Shown here in pieces: positions 1-12,300 of a stretch of DNA of 64,000 nt. A program made the position numbers and the translations under genes. Every line of letters starts with the position of its first letter. Position 1 is the first letter of the stretch. Under the pieces are notes generated by a model. The model worked only from the letters and a program-made list of their open reading frames with translations. It searched no databases and was not told where the DNA came from. This DNA comes from Anagrus nilaparvatae (lineage: Eukaryota; Arthropoda; Insecta; Hymenoptera; Mymaridae), in NCBI GenBank assembly GCA_022575985.1, contig JAKSXM010000238.1, forward strand, positions 10,992,001-11,056,000, written 5' to 3'.

Positions 1-350
1 AAAGTTTATTTATAAATAAAAAATAAATGTAAAAAAAAAAATTTGTTACTACTTTCAATTGGAAATATTTTTTTTCCCAACATTTTTGCCACTAAAAAAT
101 ACAAAAAACACCAATTTTTTTTTTATTTTCGGAGGTTGTTTTTATTTTAGGAACTTATCGTTTTTACTTTATTTTTCGGATCTGATACTTAATTAAAAAA
201 ATTTTTAATTTTTCTTATTTTTTTACATAAAAAATAAGATTGTGTCACCTTATTTCTCAGATATGACACATGGTAAAAATGTTCAACTCATATTGTAAGG
301 AATCGTAGTGGCCATAATTTGGCAGCGTTTTTTATTCTTTTTTTTATAGT
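1..350 (+). repeat. Fragment of the dispersed 467-bp-family element
   Basis: This stretch resembles the family that forms the tandem array at 50.8-53.4 kb. It has runs like AAAAAATACAAAAAACACCA, a 'GGATCTGATACTTAATT' block, and an end block in which 'GGCAGCGTTTTTTATTC' (about 325) matches 'GGCAGCGTTTTTTGTAC' at 53337. It is diverged and cut by the window edge. No coding sequence is seen. Confidence 0.5.
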
Positions 351-404
351 TTTATTAGTTGCTTCACATTTTTTTTTTTAAACCTTGCGACTGTTATGAT
401 ATCT

Positions 405-1098
405 TTACTTACTTTACCTACTTTTGAAAAAGTATAATATTTTATGGGATTGACACTATATTTTCCTTGCGAATTTTCTGTTATATTTTTTTAAGGATAA
501 TTTTTCAAATTAGGCTAAAGAATTTATTGATATCTAGAATTAGCCTGGGATGTCTATTTTTTTTTTTTAAATATATTTTTTCAAATAAGTCTAAAGAATT
601 TATTGATATCTTGGATTAGCCTGGGATTCCTAAGATTTTTTTATACATTAGACATCTCAAATTTACATTAAACCTTTTGTTGCTTTTTTTCTATCCCTGC
701 CGGATCCATAAGCCAATATTTTCAATAAAAAAAATAATTTTTAAGTTTTAGCATTTTGATAATATTCATTATGCATAATTTAATTATTGCCTTACGGATC
801 CGGCAGGGATAGAAAAAAAGCAACAAAAGGTTTAATGTAAATTTGAGATGTCTAATGTATAAAAAAATCTTAGGAATCCCAGGCTAATCCAAGATATCAA
901 TAAATTCTTTAGACTTATTTGAAAAAATATATTTAAAAAAAAAAAATAGACATCCCAGGCTAATTCTAGATATCAATAAATTCTTTAGCCTAATTTGAAA
1001 AATTATCCTTAAAAAAATATAACAGAAAATTCGCAAGGAAAATATAGTGTCAATCCCATAAAATATTATACTTTTTCAAAAGTAGGTAAAGTAAGTAA
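405..1098. repeat. Large near-perfect palindrome, 308-bp arms, 78-bp spacer
   Basis: Left arm 405-712 and right arm 791-1098 are reverse complements. Paired positions keep the constant sum 1503 along the whole arm, so there are no indels; the one mismatch I found is 708/795. The arms run through distinctive words such as CCCTGCCGGATCC (696-707) and its complement starting at 796. Each arm contains two diverged copies of a module with AAAGAATTTATTGATATC followed by TTAGCCTGGGAT. No target-site duplication is visible. It could be a young foldback transposon, a real inverted duplication, or an assembly artefact of a snap-back read. Confidence 0.9.
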
Positions 1099-1737
1099 TA
1101 ATTTATATATAGGAGGCTAAAGTTTAATCATATATTTTATTAATATATGGCATTTTTTATGAAAAGAGGAATTTTTCACTTTACGATCAAAATTAAAACT
1201 GAATAAATTTCAAATATAAATTTTACCATGAATCCCTTAAAAATTTAGTATTTTGGTACTAAAATAATGATTACGTGTAAAACTTTTTATTAAAATTATT
1301 CTCACAAATGAAATGATTTCTGAAGATTATATAAGTAAGAAAATCCCCATCATAATTTAAAACCAAAATAATTAAAATTTAAAATATAAATTTGAAGGGA
1401 AGGGAGTTGAATTGCGTAGAAATATTATCGACGACAATTTTAGGAATTACTCGAAATTATTGCAATGTAGTAAAAAAATGTAGTAAACCATATTGCTTAA
1501 TGTGTTACGGTAATGTATTTGATGTATTGCTTGATTAAAGTTAGTTGAAAAAGAGACATCGAATTTAATGGAATCTTTCAATTACAGGGTTTGATTGCAA
1601 TTAGTGGTTCACTAATACTTAAAATTCATAGTTATTGCTATAAATCATTTTACATCCATGCTGATACACACAAGTGTTGGTAAATAAATATTTAATTTTA
1701 ATAATTATTAAATTTATAAATTTATATACCAAGTCAA
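1099..1737. other. AT-rich DNA, nothing recognised
   Basis: AT-rich DNA without an open frame, RNA gene or clear repeat that I can support. Confidence 0.5.
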
Positions 1738-1931
1738 TTAGTCCTGTCGCCAGCAATGCTATTTAATGCCCTAAAATTCTAAAATACCATAAAAGCTCCA
1801 TAGAAAAAAATGGTATTTATGTTTTTTGACCCGCTAAACACGAATACGGGGTCTATTTTGCAAAAAACATACATACCACCCATTTTTTTCCATGGAGCTT
1901 TTATAAAGCTTATTTAAATAGCATTGCTGTG
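1738..1931 (+). mobile_element. Small TIR element, family 1 (CCTGTCGCCAG)
   Basis: It begins near TAGTCCTGTCGCCAGCAATG. An inner inverted repeat pairs CAATGCTATTTAA and ATAAAAGCTCCAT with ATGGAGCTTTTATAAAGC and TTAAATAGCATTG. The centre reads 'AACACGAATACGGGGTCTAT'. Relatives lie at 43768-43812 (left end only) and, inverted, at about 46020-46135, where 'GGGTCTATTTTGC' and the CTGGCGA end are kept. There is no coding capacity, so it is probably a non-autonomous DNA transposon. Confidence 0.55.
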
Positions 1932-4900
1932 TATAACTATTTATTTCAGCAACTCTAAAGTGCGAATCAATTTGACCGCACATATCATATACAGTTCAAG
2001 ATTTATAAACTTTTTAAAGCCCAACGAGAGACACTGGATCATATTGACCTTGAAATGGAAATTATATTTTATTGAAATAAACATATATGAAAATTAAAAT
2101 ACAATTAAATTTATAAATTAACCTATATAAAATACTACTAATATTTTTGTTAAAATAATAACTCTATGGCTACTTGAGCTTATATAACCTTAAGAAGTCA
2201 TTTCATTTGCGAGAAAAATTTTAATATAAAAAAAAATTTCCATTAATGTGTTTGCTTAAATTATTGGAAAAAATATCTCCCTTTCAATTTGTGGATGTTA
2301 CAGTATATTGTTACATTTTTGAAAAGAGACAGAAATCGTTGTTCATAGAGGCAAATAGAGGCAAGATAATATAATGCATGAAGTAAGTCACTGAAGATAA
2401 ATGTAAATAATACTGTAAAGTTCTTTTATCAAATAAAATCAGGCCAGATAATAAAGCATTGTCACTCACAAAAAATTGATAAAAAAATATTATAAACATT
2501 ATTTACCTTTTTTTCTATAATATTCTTTGAAAATAAATTTAAAAAATTTGCTTGACTGCATAATAAAGCTGTCTCATAAACATAATTCTGTTAGAAATTT
2601 CTAATATGACTTTATGAAAATAGACGTATATTAGCTAGTAAATTAATACATAAAATTCTGTAAATGTCATTCATATAATCTAATAAAATTTTTAAATTTT
2701 TGAATTTGTATTTATTTGCATTTTAATTCAAATAAATGAAATAAATAATTGTTATATTTCAATTGTTGATTCAGTAAATATTCAAAAATCAATTAAATGT
2801 CAATTATATTTGTTATTACTTTTGAAGTGAATTATATTTAACTGCACTGTTTTTTGTGTTATATAATGACTTTAAATTTATTTTGTAACTGCAATTTTAT
2901 TAAAATTTAATTATTTACCAAATTCAGAGATATAAATGATTTATGTATATTAGTCTGGGCATTCTAATAAACTTTAAAATTATAGTGCTAAAAGACTTGC
3001 TTTTCTGAGAAAGTTATAAAAATTTAGTTATTTTCTAATGAAATGTATCATTTTAAATGTATAATAAGATGAATTATGGAATTAATTTATTCTGTAAAAA
3101 TGGATACTCATCGAATATATAAACCCATAAAATTTCGTACTTCTATCTCACTATCTTCAACACAGAAAACAGTATTTCAAGGCAACTCCACAAATTAACA
3201 TAAAATCCCCCATATACATTTATCCATATCCCTCAATTCATAAAAAAAATATTAATTTATTCACATAAAAATTTAAAAAAATTATAAGCAACAATATTTT
3301 GTTGAAATAAAATTTTATTTTGTTGTTACTAATGATATAATATAAACAAATATATGCACACATAAAATTTTACTAGATGCATTTTTATCAAAATGATAGA
3401 GATATCATTTGTGTATATTCAAAAAAAAAATTGTTTTTTTATACTCAAATAAAAAAAAACAATATAAAACTCCACTTGTATAACAAAATATTTTATTGTT
3501 CCCATTTTATTTTTCACATAAATATGCATAATATAACATAGTAAAAATAGAATCTCAATATTTTATTTTATAAATAATCATGTATTATATTATTCTCATT
3601 AAATGAAAATATTTTTATTTTAGGGACTAAAAAAAATTTTTGTTAATTTTTTGACTTTTAACAATTGATTTTGAGATAGAATAAAATTTATTAATAAACA
3701 GATATAAATTTTAGTTGTAATACCTATTATTAGTTAATAAAAGCTTTGAAGCATTTATGTTTTTATCTATGAGCAAGGTCACGAATTTTGATGTGCTTTA
3801 ATTCACTTGATTGGCTTTTATGGGGAAAATTACATAACATTCATTACATTAAAAATTTGTATGTATATAATTTATATATAAATAATAAAATGTAAAAAAA
3901 TTTTTTTGTAAAAAATATTTGCCATTTTTTCAGATCTTGAAATGGGAGGCTAAGTTCCTCTGAAATGTAGATAATTGAATAAAAAATCTTAGTTCCTAAT
4001 AGATCCATTTTATTATTTATAACAAAACCAAAAAAATCTTATAAAATTTGGAACGTAAGCAGTATTTATACTCTATATTTCATTACATATATATTTATAT
4101 ATTCTTATCTTGCTTTATTTGATAATTTTTCAGTTATCAGAAGCTAATTAAATTGTTTTCTTAATAATTTATTGATTTTATTGGTACTCGTGTGATAATT
4201 TATTCAAATATAATACATGTATTTTGGCATGTATGTATTCATTTAATTATTAAAAAAATTGATTATTTTTTTACTAATTTTTCATACTAAAAAGACTGAT
4301 AAATTTAAGTATGAATTGTGTAGGCACACGAGTTACTCATAAATAAAAAAGATTGAAACATACAGTCACATGAATTCTTATTTAAGCATAAAAAAGCAAA
4401 TGCAAAAAGTAGTAAATAAATATTTAAAAATTTATTGTAAAATTTTGGAAATTTTTACTAATACACTCATGCTCAAATAACACATGAGCATGTAGTGATG
4501 ATATAAAAATTCAGTCAAGTTACAAGCTTTGAGTTCGAAAACGTGTGCTCACGTAAACTTGCAAAATTTACCAAGTTGAATATAAACCAGCATAAGAAAA
4601 TTATTAATATGACATACACAAACACTTACACAGAGGTACTCCCTTGAGAACAGATAAACATACATAAAGTATTTCTCACTTGAACTTACAAAACCCTGTC
4701 AAGAATTATCTAATTATTTAATTCAGAACATCGAAACTGATTGTATCTAAAGATTACAAATTTCCCAGCTTGTCAGGTAATTCCAAAAAGTTTAAAACCA
4801 CTTGGACTAATAAAGTCAAGAAGTAAGTAAGCACTTATGCATAAAATGAGTGTCTAAAATATTTAAAATTCAATATATAATACATAAAATAGAACAATAT

Positions 4901-7900
4901 GTCAAATTAACAAGCACATACGTACTTGAATAATCTAAGGTCAAGCCTTACTTCTTAAATCTACAAAATTAGCAATAATGCGAATTTTTATAAAATAAAA
5001 TATTGTATAACTGCATTAAAAATTATAAGTATGTGCATTAGTTGCGTTTTATTTTATAAAGAGTAACTTTTATATTCACGTCTTTGTAATTTTAAAATAC
5101 GTAATTGACAATTGTGAAATATTTCAATTAAACTTTATACCTACTCCGTTAAAAAAAATTTTTTAATGAAAAAATTACTTAGTAATAGGGATTTTGAAAA
5201 TTAAGCTTTTTAACAATAAGTAGGACAAAAAAAATTATTTTTTAAAAAATTTACAAAAATTTTTAAATATAATTGTTTTTTCTCGTTATTTTTGATTTTT
5301 GAATGACGTGAAATTGATGTTTTCAAACCAAATTTCTATTAAAAAAAATCAATTTAAATAAAGTTTTAACATCCAATTTTTAATTAAGATTGAAATAGAC
5401 GAATCTATTTATTTTTTCAACGTACGTACAGTCTATTTTTAAATAACGAACTTTTACAAAACATTTTATACCAGAAAAAAAACTTACCCAAAAAAAAAGT
5501 TTATTTAGTCCTCCCACACCTTTCTAAATTCAGTTTTCTTCTAATTTGTCATTATTAACACTTTTTTTTGTTTGAACTTTATTTATTTCACAAAGACTTC
5601 ATTTTAAAAATCTTTACACATCCTAATTACTAGTTTTCACATTCTACGTTTTTTGTTTATATTCTGCAGTCTTCAATGATGAATTTTCAATACTTAAACT
5701 TTCACAAACTTTTAAGACTTAATTATTGCATGAATTTTTATTTTTATAAGGCATCAAGATATTTTTTAATACTTGAAAATTTGAATTTTAGCCTGTAAAT
5801 ATGAATAAAAATATTTATAATTAAATATTAGCCTATAAATATCGTCACTTTATATATTTTTTAATATTAAAAATTCTCTAAATACTCGCTTTTTTTTACA
5901 TAATTTATTTTTTAATTTATTTCTGTAAAAAGAATTCATATAAAATTTTTTTTTTTTTAAATTAAAGATTAAGATTAAAATTTTTAAATTATATTTAATT
6001 TTTTTGTAAAAGAAAATTAAGAATGTAAATTACAAAGTTACAAAAAAATAAAGCAAGTTTCATTAAAAAAAAAAAGTTTTCTTTAAAAAAATACACAGAT
6101 AAAATAAAAGCTCTCTATATATATTTTATTAAGTTTAAATATACAAAATTGTCCATGACATTGTTGTTTATGGAGGTCATATGGTGAAAGCCATGTGCTG
6201 ATATAAAAAAAATAAATATGATAAAAAAAAATAAAAGAAGAGGCTGTGAAAGTCTAGTTTAAAAGTAAAAAATCAATATTCTGCCTAATAGAGGCTTTTT
6301 ACTAAATAAAGATACTTATATATATATTTTTTATAAAAAATATAAAATATAATAAACTATGTAGAAAAAAATAGAAGATATAGTATATAAAGAAAATTGA
6401 AAAAAAAAATCTATAAAAAAAATGTATAAATTATAGATATTTATTGAAATATGAAAATTAAATTGAGTTATAAATTTTTTAAAATAAAGTATTAAGAAAA
6501 AGGTTTTTTAGTTATATATATGTAATTTAAATAAAAGATAAATTTTTGGGAAAGTTGTTTTAAAAAAGTCTAGTTTTCCATGAAAATTTTTAAAACTTTT
6601 GTTAGTCTAGAGTACATTTTTCTAACAGTTGGTATTAAAATTATTTTCGTAATTGAAATGGATTTTTTTTGGGGGAAAATTCAGAATAGTTAAAAACTAA
6701 AATTTACAAAAGGGAAAATCTAATGAGAAATGAAAGAAATTTATATTATTTGGTGAAAAATGCCAAAAATGTCCTAAAAAATAAATTTTATGATTTGCAA
6801 ATTTTTTTGTTTTTTGGACTACAGAGGTTTCAAAACAGTTAAAAAATAAAATGAAATAAGTTTTTTTAGCGTCAAAGATGCAATAGAATTGGGAAATTGA
6901 ATTTCCACGAAATTTTTAATTTTAAGAAAAATCCAAAGGGGTATATATAGAAAATTGTCAAATTTTCAGATTAAAAAAAATTTTTTTTTTTGTTTCGGAG
7001 AAGGTCCCAAATCATTAGAACATAAAAGAAATAAAAATTTTTCGGTCAAACACCCCAAAAATGAGCTTAAGAAAAAAATCACATTATATTTTTAATTTCT
7101 GATATTTGAATTTTTCCTATTTTTTGGGCCACTGAGAATTTCAAACAAACAATAAAAAATTTGAGAATAAAATATTAGAAAAATTTTAAGTTTTCAGAAA
7201 ATCTAAAATAATTCATGGATTACTCCATATGCAATATAATGCAGATATCAATTATATTTATTTATTAATGTATCACTCAAAGCAATCAAATCTATAAATA
7301 TTTCTAAAATTAGAAATTGAAGGATTTTGAAACAAGCAGTAAAATTAAAATCAATTTAAAATAATTTAGCCTAATTCATATTTAATTATTTCTAATACAA
7401 ATAAACAGATTTTCGAAATTTATAGAAACATTTTTTTAAAATCATTAATTACAGAAATTTTAAGTGCTTTATTAATGTAAATATAAAAATAGACTCTTAA
7501 AATTTCAAAAATCTTACTCTAACAAATCGTGTTATTTTGTTCCACATTTAATAAAATAAATATTTTGAATAATTAAAAAATAATTCAATATTTTAAAGTA
7601 ATGAATTAATGAATCTAATAAAACTATTGTATAAAATGTCAATAGAGACTTAAATAATGATTAAATCTTATCAGTGTATTATTTGTGTATAAAGTCAAAA
7701 TTTATACTGCTATCTCAAAAAGCAGAATATATAATACTTTGATTATAATGTTTATACTGTAAGAAAAGCTTTATTGTTATTATATAAAACAAAGCTCATT
7801 TACTAATTACTATCAAGTCTCACAGTTTATATATGAGATGGTCTTTTTAATTTTTTTTAATTTAAGTTTTTTAGTCTGTGGTTTTAGCTGTTTAGTTGAT

Positions 7901-9146
7901 TACTTTTTAAAATTGAATTGTAATTTTTAGGCTTTGGAAATCTGACGTGAAAATTTTGTAATTAAAAGTTTTGTAAAATAACTTTATGGTTTTGGTAATT
8001 TTGTTTGGATTGGCTCATATATATTCAAGATTAAATGTGATATTTACACTTTTTAATAGAATTAAGAAGTCTTAATCAAATTTTATTAAGAAGTCTTAAA
8101 CAAATTTTTTGTTAGATTTTGAAAAAAGTCTAAAGATAAAAAAGCCTTGAAATTTTTTAACAAATTAATCCCTTTGCTTTTAGTAATTAATTAATTAAAT
8201 TTGCAAAATTAAATTTCTAGAAAAATCTATGAATATTCACATTTTATATTAAAAAATGTGATTTCTTTGTTCTTTGTGATGAGTTGTTCCTAAAAAACAA
8301 TGAAACTTTTGTACATAGCAAAATTTTTTTTCATAACATATTTTTAGAATATACTAAACAAAAATTTTAATCAATTTTTTTTATCAATATTTAAAAATTC
8401 TTTTGTTTGATATTTTACTTAAATTCTTTTTCAAGGATTTTGGTTTTACATCAATTTTTGGAAGTTTTAAGTAACTTAAGAGTATATACTGAAAAAGGCA
8501 AGATTTATGAAGAACGTTTAAAAATATAAATATATTTAAATATTTGCTATGAAGTTGGGATTATTTCTCCCTTGAGTAACTTTAGAAATTTAGTGTGCAT
8601 AAATAAGTTTAAGTAAAAACCTCTCTCTTGGTACAAATTTAAGGTTGTTATGACTGTTTTGTATTCATTTTTTATAGCTTATAAATATTTTGCAGATTAA
8701 TTTTTGTATTCTTTAAAATTTTTTTGTGCTTTTTAAATAAAAATTAAAGAGAAATTGCTTTATTTAAAGAGACGTCATTAAGTTTCTCTCTATTAACATA
8801 TTTTAATATTTTTTATTCAAATATAAAAATTAATTTAATGCTTGTTCATATTTTTATAAGATAAAGTACACTGAAAAGCTTTTGTGTTTGAATTGTGCTT
8901 GAATTTTTAAAAATTTGTTTGAATATAACCCTGCAGTGTACTTAATTAAGAAAATTAAACAAACTGGGTTCTTTTCCCATATTTGAAGTATTTTTTGCCA
9001 TATAAGTAATTTCTATGCTTATACAGTCAGCTTTTTTAGCTGTCTTGTAAGCTGTGATAATATAATCGTGATCTAAAGTTTTTTTTACAGATAAAAGTTT
9101 TTTTATGCATAAAATTAAGAAAAAACTATAAACTTGAGCTTAACTA
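1932..9146. other. AT-rich intergenic or intronic DNA
   Basis: About 7 kb of AT-rich sequence with only short chance frames. At about 6600-7210 there is a loose set of 130-175-bp repeats, each with a G-run or TTTTGG word followed by 'TTTCAAA' or 'CAGTTAAAAA'; they are too diverged to delimit. No gene, tRNA or rRNA is seen. It may be intron of a gene whose exons lie outside the window. Confidence 0.45.
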
Positions 9147-9355
9147 GGGGTGCGCGGTTATCCGAAATTTGGGAACCTGAAAGTTGGGCTTTTTTCAAAA
9201 AGGATTTGCTCAAATAAAGGCTGAAGCCAGAAATTTTTTGAAAAAGGACTAAAGATCAAGGAGTAAATCAAAAATTTCTCTAGCCAAAGCTCCGAAAAAC
9301 CTAAAAAAAAAAACGGTTTTTGGGTCAGGAACCCGACATTTTGGGTAACCCCTGA
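9147..9355. repeat. Remnant inverted-repeat element, GC-richer ends
   Basis: It starts 'AGGGGTGCGCGGTTATCCG' and ends 'CGACATTTTGGGTAACCCC', an imperfect inverted pair, with further pairing of 'TTTGGGAACC' and 'GGAACCCGAC'. The ends stand out from the AT-rich surroundings. The 86-codon minus-strand frame across it is a by-product of this structure. Probably an old non-autonomous transposon. Confidence 0.35.
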
Positions 9356-12300
9356 TTTCAACAATTTATTACCATTGTCAAAGTAAAGTATCTCAAGATC
9401 CTTTATAACAGAAATCATTTGCTATACCAAATATGTCTACTAAAGATTTTAAAGCCAAATGTACTTTACAGTAATAAATTTTTGCTTTTTGTTCCAATAT
9501 TCTAACAAGAAACTAAGCATACTTTAATCTCAATCTAAATTATAAACGACGACAGCTAAGAAACCCTAAATATATTTCCTTCAAACTCCAAAACATATGT
9601 GCATCCTACTAACTAACATACATATCCGTTTTTCGCATAAGGAATTTCCGAATATACACACATATCCATCTCATAAATATATATAAAAAATATATATACA
9701 CATGCAAACTTACTACCAACGGCTTAATTAAATTGTTTAAATTCCAATGTTATACAATAAATATTTTTATTCAAGCATTTTATAATTAAAATTCGAGTCT
9801 ATAAATTTAACAGAAAATTCTAATTTTTTTTTTTTTGAAGGTTAAATTAGAGAGAATATCTTTCTATTTGTAAATTAATTTTTTATTTTTTCTTATTACT
9901 TATATATATTACTTTGACACTTATTTTGATTTATACAGTTTAGTTCAAGGATTTTTATTAGTTTATTTTGTAAAATTGAATATTTAAAAAATATATTGAT
10001 TTATTTTTACCATAGCAATTGGATTTATATTTGGGATTAGAATTTTTAAGATATTTTGGTAGAGAATTATAAAATTTTTAAATATTCAATAAACGTACTA
10101 GGTATTTTTGCTTTTTTTATAAAAATTTACAGCTAAAATTTGTTTGCACAGTCAAAATATTGAGTTTTTGCCTAAGAATAGTTTCTTAAAAAAATCATAC
10201 GCAGTTTAATTTCGAGTCTTAAAATATGTGCACTAATATTTCCTATATTTAGATTTAACACAACATGACTAAATCAAGCTTTTACATTACTACTTCCAAA
10301 AAAATTGATTTTAAGATACACAAAAAGTAAATACTTCGAAATGTAACGCATTAACAAAACACGTGGAAAGTTCAAATATACTCGCATCAAAAATTTATTA
10401 TTAAATTATAATTTTCCTCTTCTATCTAAATCTTTATTAATACTTAAGGTAAGTATCTAATAAAAAGTATTAGCCACGTTTAGCATAAAATAATTAATTT
10501 ACGAAAATTACTTGGTATCAAAAAACGAAAATTGTATTTTCAAATAAAGATTCAGATAAAAAAGTTTTTATTGTCATTGAGTTGAGAGCTTTTAAGACTC
10601 AGTGAATATACACTTGAAACAAACATTTAGGTAATTAGACAAGTAGAAATGCTTAAATTACTCTAATTGTGTCTAAAACAAAAAATTTAATTTGACATTT
10701 TAATTCAATTACCCAAAAATTAATTCAACATTCAACACCTACTAAATTAAACCCATTCGCTCTCCCTAAAATTAACAACAAATAATACGCAGTAAATACC
10801 ATAAACCAGTAAATAATTAAAAAAATTTTCTGTCATCGATTTTTATTATTAAATAAAAAAAGTATTTTATTAAATTACGTTTTAAATTGAAAATAAAAAA
10901 TCTTAATAAACTGTTGCATGCTTCGAGTAGAAAATTTTCTCGTATTACATCATCGTGAAAAGTTATTTTTTTATTTTACTCTAATTTTTCAACTCGATAA
11001 AAAAAATTAATTAATATTCTGTTTACGTGTAAATAAAATCCTTTATTTTTAATTGCGTTTAAATTATAATTAATTTATTTAATTTTTAACTTGAATTTTT
11101 AAATAGTTTTGATTTATTTTTTATTAATAAATTCATAATTTTATTTATTCGAATAAAAATTTTATTTTCTGATATTTTTTGTATCTTTTTTTACAAAAAT
11201 AAAATTTTTATTCGAAAAAATAAAATTTTATATCTTTTTAAAATAATAAAAAAAAAAACATATTTTTATATAATTTTACTATAAAAAATGACGAATATTA
11301 TTGGCTAATATTCATTTTTTTTTTATTTATTAGCTTTTTTTATAGGAAAAAATTCTCGTAAGATTTTTATGTAAAAAATGTCAATAAAATGTATTTTAAA
11401 GAATTCTTAATAATTGTAATTAAACAAAATAAAATATTATGTTCAAAAAAAAAGAAAAAAAAAATGCGGAAATTATTTTCGAAAAACGTGTAAAAATCAC
11501 TAAATTTTTTAGATATACTTTTAAAATTTTATCAACATCTGGTGCTTGCAAGCACGTGTCAGATTGTTTTTATTGTCATTTCACTTAAAAATAAAATAAT
11601 CAATTGATTGAATTCAAGAAAAAAATCCTTGCCGGTCTAAACCCTGACTATTTCTACTTAATATCTGAGACTCGAAAAGCACTTTTTACACTTGATTAGT
11701 TAAATCGGTTAGATCCATTTTAAAAATTCACAATAAACCACAGCACAAAATAATTAATTAAAATTTATTAAATTAAAGAAAAAATCACATTTATTTAGTA
11801 AAAAACGTTTAAACAACACCGGCGGTTGGTTTAATACTAAAGTATATAAAAATAATATTTCTTCCTTTAACATATTTCTCATTCACTTCCACTCTTTTAC
11901 ACATTATATCTATCTCTAGATAAAACTATCTCTATTTCACTTTTATGCCCTTGCATTGCTCTTTAGTCAATGCGCAGCGGGATTTTGCATTTTAGAATAC
12001 TTTTTTTTTATCATCAAGCGCGTGTCTAATAAATATAGCATACATAGAAAAAGTTAGAAAATGATAGTAAAAAAAAAAAGCTCGTGTAACCCTTTTTTAT
12101 TTCGAAGAAAGAAGAATATATTTAAGCCAATAAAAATTGAGAATTGTTTACATACTAAATAAACGAGAAATACTGAATTTATATATAAGAAAATGGTTAT
12201 TTATTTTTTTTTCTTCTCTTTTTTATAAAAATATTGGTTTTTTTTTTTATTTTTTGAGAAAAAAAATAAATGATGTTAATATATTGGAAAAATGTTTTTG

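Noticed and set aside
9158..9418. 86-codon minus-strand frame
   Set aside because: Mostly the arms of a worn inverted repeat; composition and content do not look like protein.
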